Source: Toxorhynchites rutilus septentrionalis (Eukaryota; Arthropoda; Insecta; Diptera; Culicidae). Taken from it: 64,000 bases of DNA. Shown here one piece after another: positions 36,170 through 46,132 of the stretch (positions within the stretch are counted from its first letter, which is position 1; each line of letters opens with the position of its first letter). Location of the stretch: NCBI RefSeq assembly GCF_029784135.1, contig NC_073745.1, positions 315,446,787 through 315,510,786 on the forward strand, given 5' to 3'. Made by a program: the position numbers and the translations under genes. The notes beneath the pieces are model-generated. The model ran no database searches, was not told the origin of the DNA, and was given only the letters and a program-made list of their open reading frames with translations.

Positions 36170-38209
36170 TTGCTTTCTTCAGAAATTCAAATGGCTTACG
36201 CCGAAAAAAAACAAATGGCTTCAGTATTCTTGGACATAAAGGGGGCCTTTGATTCTGTTTCAATAGAGGTTTTGTCAGACAAATTACACTCTCGGGGTCT
36301 GCCGCCTCTATTGAATAATATGTTATATAACTTGCTTTGTGAGAAACATTTGAACTTTTCTCACGGAGATTCGGCAGTAAGTCGGGTCTCTTACATGGGC
36401 CTCCCCCAGGGCTCATGTTTAAGCCCCCTTTTGTACAACTTCTATGTAAGCGACATCGACAATTGCCTTACACAAAATTGCAGCCTAAGACAACTTGCAG
36501 ATGATGGAGTGGTGTCTGTCGTAGGATCAAACGAATCCGACCTGCAAGGACCCTTACAAGATACTTTGAACAAATTTTCAACCTGGGCCATTGGGCTAGG
36601 GATCGAATTCTCCACGGAGAAAACAGAGATGGTGGTTTTTTCTAGGAAGCATAGACCAGCAAAACCAAAGCTTCAACTTTTGGGTAAACCGATCACTCAT
36701 GCTATGTCATTCAAGTATCTTGGGGTCTGGTTCGACTCCAAATGTACTTGGGGGGCCCATATTAGGTATCTGAGTAAAAAATGTCAACAAAGAATAAACT
36801 TTCTCCGTACAATTACCGGCACCTGGTGGGGAGCCCATGCCGAAGATCTTATTATGTTGTATCGAAAAACTATTCTCTCAGTGATGGAGTATGGCAGTTT
36901 CTGTTTTCAATCAGCTGCCAAAACACACCTCATTAAACTCGAGCGAATTCAGTATCTTTGTCTCCGTATTGCGTTGGGATGTATGCCCTCAACGCATACC
37001 ATGAGTCTCGAGGTTTTGGCAGGCCTACTCCCACTAAAAGATCGCTTCAATTTATTATCTCTTCGGTTCCTCATCCGGTGTAAGGTTATGAATCCATTGG
37101 TGATCCGAAATTTTGAGCAATTGATCGAGCTAAATTTTCATTCTGGATTCATGAATTCATATCATGAATTCACCTCTATGCAGGTTGTTCCTTCTTCGTA
37201 TATTCCCAACCGTGTTTGTTTTCCTGACTACATCAATTCCTCTGTACATTTCGATCTGTTCATGAAGGAAAAAATCCATGAAAATCCAGATTATCTTAGA
37301 TTGGGGTTCGTTCCTACAATCTTCAATGCAAAGTATGGGCGTATCAATTGTGATAATATATACTTTACTGATGGGTCCTCTATGAATGAGTCCACAGGAT
37401 TTGGAGTGTTCAACGTATTTTTTAGCACCTCACACAGTCTTCAGAATCCTTGCTCGGTATATATTGCTGAATTGGCAGCGATATACTGGGCGCTGGACAG
37501 CGTCGCCTCACGACCTGTTGAACACTATTACATTGTAACGGATAGTCTTAGCTCTGTCGAAGCTATCCGTTCAGTGAGGCCGGAAAAGCACTCGCCGTAC
37601 TTCCTTGAGAGAATACGAGAAATTTTGAGTGCTTTATCCAGACGCTGTTATGTCATTACCTTTGTCTGGGTCCCTTCACATTGCTCAATTCCGGGTAATG
37701 AGAGGGCTGACTCATTGGCAAAGGTAGGTGCAATTGAATGCGATATTTATCAGCATCAAATCGCCTTCAATGAATTTTATTCTTTAGTTCGCAAAAATAC
37801 CATCGCTAACTGGCAACGCAAGTGGAATGAAGATGAATTGGGCCGGTGGTTTCACTCGATTATCCCTAAGGTTAGCCTCAAACCGTGGTTCAAAAGTCTA
37901 GACTTGAGTCGGGACTTTATCCGCACCTTCTCCCGACTCATGTCCAATCACTGTTCGTTAGATGCACTACTCTTTCGTTTCAATCTTGCCAGCAGCAATC
38001 TCTGCGTTTGTGGCCAAGGTTATCACGACATCGAGCACATTGTTTGGTCGTGCGAGGTGTATCTGGTCGCCAGATCGAATTTAGAAAACTCCCTTCGTGC
38101 CCGAGGAAGACAGCCCAATGTGCCGGTGAGAGATGTGTTGGCTCGGTTAGACCTTGATTACATGTCCCATATATATGTTTTCCTTAAAGCTATAGATCTT
38201 CGTGTGTGA
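36170..38209 (+). CDS. LINE ORF2 fragment: RT C-half, RNase H and zinc knuckle
   Basis: A 679-codon open frame; the ATG at 36170 is simply internal to the original ORF. Residues about 18-24 are VFLDIKGAF (RT motif A), about 77-84 GLPQGSCL (motif B), and about 107-111 LADDG, the catalytic pair with L where Y is usual. The RNase H domain spans about 397-520 with its acids in YFTDGSS, AELAAIYWAL, VTDSLSS and GNERADSLAK, all present. A C-terminal CVCGQGYHDIEHIVWSC is the cysteine-histidine motif typical of I-group elements. There is no stop or shift, so the insertion is young. It cannot move itself because the endonuclease and ORF1 are absent. Confidence 0.9.
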   Translation: MLSSEIQMAYAEKKQMASVFLDIKGAFDSVSIEVLSDKLHSRGLPPLLNNMLYNLLCEKHLNFSHGDSAVSRVSYMGLPQGSCLSPLLYNFYVSDIDNCLTQNCSLRQLADDGVVSVVGSNESDLQGPLQDTLNKFSTWAIGLGIEFSTEKTEMVVFSRKHRPAKPKLQLLGKPITHAMSFKYLGVWFDSKCTWGAHIRYLSKKCQQRINFLRTITGTWWGAHAEDLIMLYRKTILSVMEYGSFCFQSAAKTHLIKLERIQYLCLRIALGCMPSTHTMSLEVLAGLLPLKDRFNLLSLRFLIRCKVMNPLVIRNFEQLIELNFHSGFMNSYHEFTSMQVVPSSYIPNRVCFPDYINSSVHFDLFMKEKIHENPDYLRLGFVPTIFNAKYGRINCDNIYFTDGSSMNESTGFGVFNVFFSTSHSLQNPCSVYIAELAAIYWALDSVASRPVEHYYIVTDSLSSVEAIRSVRPEKHSPYFLERIREILSALSRRCYVITFVWVPSHCSIPGNERADSLAKVGAIECDIYQHQIAFNEFYSLVRKNTIANWQRKWNEDELGRWFHSIIPKVSLKPWFKSLDLSRDFIRTFSRLMSNHCSLDALLFRFNLASSNLCVCGQGYHDIEHIVWSCEVYLVARSNLENSLRARGRQPNVPVRDVLARLDLDYMSHIYVFLKAIDLRV

Positions 38210-38557
38210 TTGTCCCTACATCCTTATACCCTCCTTTCCTTCCTTTTACGGGTAATTCGTCCCCTTGCTATAAATAGTAGAATAAGTTGAAATGTAAATA
38301 AACTATAGATATACGAATAGATTTAAGAATTGAGTGCTCATCAACATTGTTACAATTTCCTTATATCCCATCCTTCTCCTAAAAATATGTCACCCTTCTA
38401 AACTCAAGTACACCGCGAGTAATCGGTTTTCCACCTTACTAACCATAGATGTAAGAAAATTGTTTCTATATATATATAGTTTTAAAAATATATTTAAGAA
38501 TTCGGCTCCTTTAAACTTAAGTAACTGAGCCTGTAAAAATAAACGAATTAAAAAAAA
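36170..38557 (+). mobile_element. I-group LINE inserted in the transposase, 5' truncated
   Basis: The direct repeat AACATCATTACG at 36158-36169 and 38558-38569 is the target duplication. The 3' end is an A-rich tail (AATTAAAAAAAA). The 5' end starts inside the reverse transcriptase, typical of incomplete reverse transcription. Presence of an RNase H domain points to the I superfamily (I, LOA or Outcast clade); the clade is not settled. Confidence 0.93.
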
Positions 38558-39742
38558 AACATCATTACGGGAAACTTTCAACAGATTTAAGGAACTTAAT
38601 CCAAATTGCAAAATTGTATTTAGCTCTTTTGCATCAATGCGTCCGAAGCATTGCAAATTGCTGAGTAGTTCAGGAAATAATAACGTTTGTGTTTGTACAT
38701 TCCATGAAAATGTAAATCTTATGCTTCATAGTCTCAAAAAATAATCCTTTAACATTGAATGCATTGAATATATGGAAAAAATATTATGTAACATATCAAA
38801 TAGATCAAAATACTGTTACCTTCGTGAATGTAAGAAATGCCCAATGATGGACGAGTTTGGAAACTGGTTTCTAGATGAGCTTCAGGAACGCAATTTAATT
38901 GAAATCACTTATGCACAATGGATTTCTACTGATCGATGCGACATAGAAACTTTTGTAAAACCAATGGAAGAATTTGTATCGTATTTTTGCGAAAAAATAG
39001 AAAAATTACTTACTCATGATTACATTAAAACACAACAGTCCACATTTCTTAACAATATAAAAGCTAATTTGCAAGAAAATGAGGTTGTTATGATTTGCGA
39101 TTTTTCCGAAAATTATTCATTTGTGCTTCAAGATGAATTTCAAAGTCATCACTGGAACAATTATCAAACAACAATCCATCCATTCGTTGTTTATTATAGA
39201 GATGAAAAAGGTTCTCTGGCAAATTTAAGCTTTGTAGTTATATCTGAAGTTTTAAGTCATGACACAATAGCTGTGCAAGTATTTATTTCTAAATTTGTAA
39301 CATTATTGAAACAACAAATGCAGGTAAAGAGAATAAAATTCATGTCGGATGGTGCTGCATCCCAGTATAAAAAGGGAAAAATTTCACGAGTTTAAATGGA
39401 TGGCAACAAGAGCTAGTTTGGCTAGGCAGAATGAACATCCGATTACGAGTGCAAAAACGTTATTTGACTGGGCTAGCAAGCGAAAAGAAGACTGTCTTAC
39501 AAAATTGCCATTTTCATATATGTCACAAGAAGAATATGATCAGGGTGTGGAAGAGTTGAGTAGCATGTATGATAACACCAAACAAATTTCAGATACCCAA
39601 AAGTATCATTCTTTTGTACCTGTATCCGAGAATGAAGTAGCAGCAAAGTTGTACTCTAACGACAATGCAGCAAGTTATCATAATGTGTATAGAAATATAA
39701 GAAAATAATGAAAAAATTAAATTATATACAACAAAATTGTTA

Positions 39743-40240
39743 ATTTTTTTTTCCAATTTATTTATTTATTAGGCTCATTAGCATTTTATCTGTAACAGAG
39801 CCGGGTTTTATCGTGTACATGTACATATGTTTATGTTTCTATAAATTGTAAATTCACAGTAGTGGTAGTAGCCATTTAGGCGTTAGGTTTTTTTTTTCTG
39901 TTCCATTACATTATGGTAAATTACACTGTAGTAGCCATTTAGGCGTAAGGGTATTCTACTGTTCATCCATTGTTCAGCAGACCGGACAGCGGAGACAGTT
40001 GTTGATCATTGTTGGGTTATTTATAGAACAGCAGCCCGATGTTTCTTGCAGAGCAGAACAGTTGTATGGATGAATCGATCTTATTTCGACCGTGGATCGA
40101 TCTCCATCGCTGATGATTGTTGCGTGGACGTAGTTATTCTATAACAACACAAAGATGGTCAATTGAGGGCCCTGAGTTTGAACTGACGATCGATCGCTTA
40201 GTAAACGAACGCGTAACCAAGTGGCTACGAAGACCCCAAA
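39743..40240 (-). mobile_element. tRNA-derived SINE, full length, copy 1
   Basis: On the minus strand it starts GGGGTCTTCGTAGCCACTTG, with an A-box-like TAGCCACTTGGTTA and a B-box-like GTTCAAACTCAGGA. It passes through ACTGTCTCCGCTGTCCGGTC and ends in AATAAATAAATAAA. The target duplication AAAATTGTTA lies at 39733-39742 and 40241-40250. It is inserted just after the transposase coding region. The length, about 498 bp, and the tRNA head fit Feilai-like SINEs of Aedes, but the name is inference. Confidence 0.85.
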
Positions 40241-40627
40241 AAAATTGTTAGTCTATAAAAATAAATGTTGATAAAAAATAAATGCTAAAAATTCTAGTAT
40301 TATTATTAGTATCTCTTAAACTCCGATAAATATAGGAATTATTGACCAAATTGTAGAGAATTATATTTTTTCCTTCTATAAATGTTGTGTTCTGTTGGCG
40401 CAACATGTATAACATGCTGAAAGTTTGTATTAAGATAAAAAAAACATTTTTTAATATCGCTACGTTTTATATTATCCCACATGTATTCAAATGATTTTCA
40501 ACGTAACTGCTAAACATATATTTTCACCATGATGATGTATTTGGAAAAGTTGTTGGAAATTATAAGCAAATCCATAAAATTTCATGAACGTGACGGTATA
40601 ACACGACAAACATATTAAAAGGGAATA

Positions 40628-41724
40628 TCTATATATAAAAATGGATGTCTGTCTGATTCTTATGGACTCGAAAACTACTGAACCGATCGACATGAAAATT
40701 GGTATGTAGGGGTTTTTGGGGCCGGGGAAGGTTTTCGTGGTAGTTTGAGACCCCTCGCCCCTCTCTGACGGAGGGCTACCATACAATGAAACACCAATTT
40801 CTGCATTGCTTGAGAATTAATCAAGCAAATGAAACCAAATTAGGCATATGGAGGTTTTAGGGTGAAATAAATGTTTCTATGGTGGTTAGACACTCCTCCC
40901 CCCTTTCTAAGGGGGGCCGCCATACAAATGAAACACAAATTTCTGCATTACTCGAGAATTAATCAAGCAAATGAAACCAAATTAGGCATGTGAACGTTTT
41001 AGGGTGCAATAAATGTTTCTATGGTGATTAGACACTCCACCACCCTCTCTAAGGGGGGCTGCCATACAAATGAAACACAAATTTCTGCATAACTCGAGAA
41101 TTAATCAAGAAAAGGGAGCCAAATTTGGCATGTGAAGGTCTTAGGGGGCACGAAACGTTTCTATGATGAATACACTCTTCCCTCTCTCTAAGGGGGGCTG
41201 CCATACTAATGAAATACAAACTTCTGCATAACTTGAGAACTAATCAAGCACAATTTGGGATGTGAGTGTTTTTTGGTATAAGAATTGTTTCTATGAGGGT
41301 ATGATACCCCTCCCTCCTCTGGAATGTAGAGGGGGTTCCACAAAAATGTTACACATATTTCAACCAGAATCAATCAAACATGACCATTGAAAATTTTCAG
41401 AAAAGTCTGAAGGAATGAAGGAAGAATTCGGAAAATTAAATCCCCTTATGTCCTACAATTACATAGTAACAAGCGTTGTTAGTCCATTTGATGTTTGCGC
41501 TAACGAAATATCTTTATCTTCTTCTATCTTAACCAATAAAAATGAATTGCCGAATATGTTGATAAGAGCAAAACTCGAGGAAGGAATTGTCCGATTAAGG
41601 ACTGTCTTTATTCTATCATATTTTCTGTATGAAACATTTATTCCATGTAACAGAGAAACATGTTATTTGCAAGTGGTTGAAAAATCTTGAACGAGAAATG
41701 TGACGAAGTTTGCCGGGTCTGCTA
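40628..41724 (+). mobile_element. Helitron-like unit 1
   Basis: It starts TCTATATATAAAAATGGATG after an A and ends near GACGAAGTTTGCCGGGTCTG at about 41720. The interior holds about four repeats of a 180-bp block containing CATACAAATGAAACACAAAT and CTCGAGAATTAATCAAG. No protein is encoded. It is joined head-to-tail with unit 2. Confidence 0.82.
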
Positions 41725-42646
41725 TCTATGTATATAAAAATGGATTTCTGTCTGTCTGCCTGTCTGATTCTTATGGACTCGGAAACTACTGAACCGATCA
41801 ACATGAAAATTGGTATGTACGGGTTTTTGAGGCCGGGAAAGTTTTTCGTGATAGTTTGAGACCCCTCTCCCCTCTCAAAGGGGGGGGGGGGTGTCTTCCA
41901 AACAAATTGAATACAAATTTCGACATTTCTGCCATACAAATGAAACACAAATTTCTGCATTACTCGAGAATCAATCAAACAAATGAAAATGGGTGCAATA
42001 AATAATTTTACGGTGGTTAGATACTCCGCCTCCCTCTCTTAGGGGGGCCGCCATACAAATGAAACACAAATTTCTGCATTACTCGAGAATTAATCAAGCA
42101 AATGAAACCAAATTAGGCATGTGACGGTTTTAGGGTACAATAAATGATTCTATGGTGGTTAGATACTCCTCTCCCTCTCCTAGGTGGGGCTGCCATAAGA
42201 ATGAAACACATATTTCTGCATAACTCGAGAATTAATCAAGCAAATTAAATCAAATTCGGCATATTGAGGTTTTAGGGTGCAGTAAATGTTTCTATAATGG
42301 TTAGACCCTCCAACCCCCTCTCTAAGAGGGGGCTGCCACACAAACGAAACACAAATTTCTGAATTACTCGAGAATTAATCAAGCAAACGAAACCAAATTT
42401 GGCATGTGGAGGTTTCAGAATGAAATAAACATTTCTATGGTAGTTAGACACTCCTACCGCTCTCTAAGGTTCTCTAGGAATTTTATAGTAAAAGGTAAAT
42501 TCAACGGGATCGAAAAGAAGATCAATCAATGAACAGTTCAGCAATTGGACCCATGAACTTGCTCATAGTAAGAAAACGTGAATGTTTGAAGGTATTGATA
42601 ACAAAAAACAAATTTTGGGCGGGACGAAGTTTGCCGGATCAGCTAG
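41725..42646 (+). mobile_element. Helitron-like unit 2
   Basis: It starts TCTATGTATATAAAAATGGA and ends GTTTGCCGGATCAGCTAG, followed by T. It shares the repeated CTCGAGAATTAATCAAGCAA blocks with unit 1. The left arm of the host transposon shows the pre-insertion site as GGGAATA joined to TTTACTAT, so the pair went in between A and T without target duplication. Confidence 0.85.
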
Positions 42647-42797
42647 TTTACTATGAAAAAGACAATAAATTAGAAGTATGTTTCAAAATATCTCGAGAAT
42701 GGCTGCATTTAGAAGGAGATTTATAATGAGCTTTTTTGTTTTAAATCACATCAGGAATCATAATTTGTGGCTAAAAATTATTGTTAACATACAAAAA

Positions 42798-43294
42798 GGG
42801 GGTCTTCGTAGCCACTTGGTTACGCGTTCGCTTACTAAGCGATCGGTCGTGAGTTCAAACTCAGGACCCTCAATTGACCATCTTTGTGTTGTTATAGAAT
42901 AACTACGTCCACGCAAACATCATCAGCGATGGAGATCGATCCACGGTCGAAAATAGATCGATTCATCCATACAACTGCTCTGCTCTGCAAGAAACATCGG
43001 GCTGCTGTTCTATAAATAACCCAACAATGATCACTATCAACTGTCTCCGCTGTCCGGTCTGCTGAACAATGGAAGAACAGAAAGAATACCCTTACGCCGA
43101 AATGGCTACTACTGTGTAATTTACCATAATGTAATGGAACAGAAAACTTAACGCCTAAATGACTACTACTAACTACTGTGTAATTTACAGTTTATAGAAA
43201 CATAAATATATGTACATGTACACGATTAAAAAACCCGGCTCTGTTACAGCTAAAATGCTAATGAGCCTAATAAATAAATAAATGGGATAAAAAA
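42798..43294 (+). mobile_element. tRNA-derived SINE, full length, copy 2
   Basis: It starts GGGGGTCTTCGTAGCCACTT and ends in TAATAAATAAATAAATGGGA plus A's. The target duplication AACATACAAAAA is at 42786-42797 and 43295-43306. The inverted left arm at about 34898-34915 carries one copy of that target only, giving an empty site. A-box TAGCCACTTGGTTA and B-box GAGTTCAAACTC are intact, so RNA polymerase III transcription is possible. Confidence 0.92.
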
Positions 43295-43619
43295 AACATA
43301 CAAAAATTCGAGGTTTCGAAAATTCATAAAAATGCTTAGACATCAATACTCTATATCTCTCGATGCTTAGACATCAATACTCTATAACTCTTTCTAAGAC
43401 ACTATTTCGGTACGACTCATAGTTTTTGAGATATCAATTATCAAAGATTTCTCTTACTAAAATCGATACGCCCTTTTCAAAAGTTACGCTTGAGTCAAAA
43501 AAATCCCAATTGCTGTGGAAAACTCATATTTCCTTCAACCCAAACGGAATACAAACTTTCATTCGAATAAAAAATACTCATGTTTTGTCATTTGTCGATT
43601 TCATTTGGATTGCTCTTTA

Positions 43620-45730
43620 TAGTTATGCAACATAGCGTATGTAAAAAGTTGTGAAATATGTAATAGAACAGGATAATAGGATACCATTTTCTGTTAGGAG
43701 ACATAAATGATAAACGATGCGGAACGAAGCGAAACGATCTATCAGAAATCATGAATGACATTTCTAATCCTAGTTTATCATTCTCCACCCCTGTTATAAA
43801 TCTCTTCCTGAAATGTGGTGAACTTAAGAGCGCAATCACGTTCCATGAATGAAGTTTTAACTACTCACACATTAATTACAACTTTCTCGAAGCGAATGAA
43901 CTTTTTTTCACACAGATCCCACTCACGTTGCTCACTTTGTGATCGAAATCCCCAGACCGTGGGACGTATCGATATCCAGCTGGCATCACGTGAGAAGTGA
44001 GTATGTTCGTCACATGCGGAGGGGTTCATAACGTTCTGCTTCCTTCGGTTCACAACGGTCGTAAGAACGATTTTGCGTTACAAAAAAAAAGTTTCATTGA
44101 TGCTGTTTCATCATCCAATCCAAGTTTTCGTCATTATAATCTTTCGAAATAATCATTCATCACTGTAACATTTTCTAATCCTGATTTCAGGGGAATACGT
44201 TTCGAAACAACGTTCCATATTTACGTCACTGATCCCATAGTTATCCCATAGCTTCTTACCAGACACCGCATGTCATCGGAAACGTGTTGGAAAATGCGAG
44301 CCCTCCTCCCATTGAATAGAAGCTGCGAAAAATGAGGCTAATCCGTAGTTTCTCCCGCGTCAATAGAACAACCATTTCACCCATCATCATCCTGCCCATC
44401 CGTCCCGCATGATGCGTATCGAAAACATCACCCAGACGAATAAGAGAGCCCAGGTGACGGCAGGTAAAAGCATCACCATACACTCTCAACGAAACAACGA
44501 AAGCAATCAACTGGCAGGAGGAGGCATCATCGTGTGTCACCAGACACGTGTTCAGCAACAGGTGTTTAATCGTCGTTCATTTCACTTCATTTAATCAGGT
44601 GAACGGCGCCAGATTCAAAGTGAGTATGGGTGGGTTCGAATGGGGATAGCAATTAGACAGCCGCTTGATTGAATGCCAATCTGTGGATGAAGGTATCCTC
44701 CAATAGATTAATGTTGCTCTCGTGTTTCAATGATGATACGGTGGTTTGCCATCATCCATCTGATTATGGTATGGTGCGACTTTAGTTTCACGTTGTTTTA
44801 CAATATTTAATTTTATAGATTCATTCATGTAAATATTATCCGCTCCAGTTACAATAAGAGCCGAAGAATGAATGATCTTCACGATAGAATAAATCCGGGT
44901 CTTTGGCAGTTCAAGCCTAGGCAGTCAATGTTAAGCATCGTAGAAATTAGGGTTTATGGCGTCAGGCTATCAGGATGTCAAAATAATTAATTGTCGATGT
45001 CAAAAAAACTTTCAGTGACGCACACGCATAGCATAGGTTTTGTATGGACCAAAAACTAGTTCGGAGATGCTGTAATTTGAATGGAATATACTGAGAAGCT
45101 TTTTAGAGCAAAAACTTTCGTGGTTTGCCATGTAACGAACTGCGTCATTATGTGAGCATCGTAAGTGATTACATTCCAAATATTAAACACCATTTCATTG
45201 ACAGTTGGTAGAACAAATTAACTTCTCACGCTTAGAAAGCAATCATGAAGTTATTACCGAGAAGAATTGAAAGTCCCACGCCTTATAACAAATCGGTACA
45301 TTTGTTATGAGGCTTGGTTGAGGATTGAGGATGAATTTAGTCTTACATTTAGATACGATTTGAATCTTCTTATAATTGAATGTTTTGAATGAAATGATAT
45401 ATTTCAAAATTTAAACGCATCTAAAATGACCATCTCTACTGGTCAACAACGGTGAACCGATCCCAACTTACAGTTTTGCGATGAGCAATAGAAAGTCAGT
45501 ACAGGACTGCAATTTTATACAGACTCGATTACATATGATTCGATTATATAAAATTTCAGATTTCGAAAGAATTTCTGGTGTAGGAAAACGTTTAACTGAA
45601 CATCTAAACACTCAACATGTAGGAAAAAATGAATGATTTCGGATGTATGTAACTCGACCATTTCGTAATAGCTCGGAAATCATAACTGGAATTTTTCGGC
45701 AAATACTACAGATTTCGAAATTCAGTGATT
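43620..45730. other. Unassigned DNA
   Basis: No gene supported. The composition at 43880-44700 is less AT-rich, with short frames on both strands (for example 44256-44558) and no recognised domain. The CGATTACATATGATTCG motif at 45528 is a copy of that at 19.97 kb. Confidence 0.3.
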
Positions 45731-45731
45731 A

Positions 45732-45760
45732 TCTATATAAATAAAAATGGAAAGTAAAAT
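45732..45760 (+). mobile_element. Helitron-like 5' end fragment
   Basis: TCTATATAAATAAAAATGGA after an A is identical in form to the start at 12676. The sequence downstream does not match the other units and no CTAG end is found, so only the tip is recognisable. Confidence 0.5.
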
Positions 45761-46132
45761 AGGTTGATAAGCGCAAACCCCGACATTGCGATCGGTTTGC
45801 GATTGCGATCGTTTCCGAGTTCTAGTAGCTGAGCAAACTCAAGCCTAATTCTAGCCGATACTTCAGACCCATTACATTACATATCCCAAGGCATGTAAAG
45901 AAAATTTCCAACCCGAAAAAATCCTTGACCGATCAGGAATTGAATGGAAAAGGCAGATTCCGACAATATTTAAATTGAAGGTTGTTGATCAACGTCTGAA
46001 TCCATCGATCACGGCTGGATCCAGAAGAATTAGTCACCCGTCAGGTCGCGGATTCTTCTCCCGTCATGGCTGTCATTTACGGGCTTTCTCCGAAGAGAAC
46101 AATTTTACAAATGACAGCTGATGTAGAAATTA

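Larger units (their letters stand above)
35683..39708 (+). pseudogene. Unassigned DDE-type transposase, split by a LINE
   Basis: Pieces in order: MTKRLGQANYPEQKFKEISK with a coiled-coil-like KEKLDHTETTRSEKLE (35683-35890). Then, after a shift near 35890, SKSWSVQKMEEEFVVNKYMA, which looks like a DNA-binding helix pair, and ERDYVSV. The LINE sits here, and the frame continues exactly across it (36169 to 38570) with FASMRPKHCK, VCVCTFHENVNLML and a stop at 38742-38744. Then 38772-39395 holds CYLRECKKCP (possible zinc ligands), YAQWISTDR, ICDFSENYSFVLQDE (first acid) and FMSDGAASQYK (second acid). A shift and a deletion after 39360 lead to MATRASLARQNEHP to 39708. I recall related transposon-derived proteins from other animals but cannot name the superfamily. 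It is inactive. Confidence 0.7.
34430..43612 (+). mobile_element. Composite DNA transposon with long inverted arms
   Basis: The left arm (about 34430-35265) is the reverse complement of sequence distributed over 40410-43612. Anchors include GAAAGTTTGTATTCCGTTTG (34493) against its complement near 43550, and ATATGTTTGTCGTGTTATAC (35062) against its complement near 40610. Between the arms lies a decayed transposase (35683-39708). Three retrotransposons and a Helitron pair have inserted later: a LINE at 36170-38557, SINEs at 39743-40240 and 42798-43294, and Helitron-like units at 40628-42646. Without them the element is about 3.8 kb. The exact outer tips and target duplication are not resolved; homology fades near CAATTCCAAATGAAAT. 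Confidence 0.78.
40410..43612. repeat. Right inverted arm, interrupted by Helitrons and a SINE
   Basis: Arm sequence occupies 40410-40627, 42647-42797 and about 43295-43612. The joins match the left arm exactly once the inserts and the SINE target duplication are set aside. A short local duplication of the TTAGACATCAATACTCTATA block occurs at 43334-43390. Confidence 0.8.
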
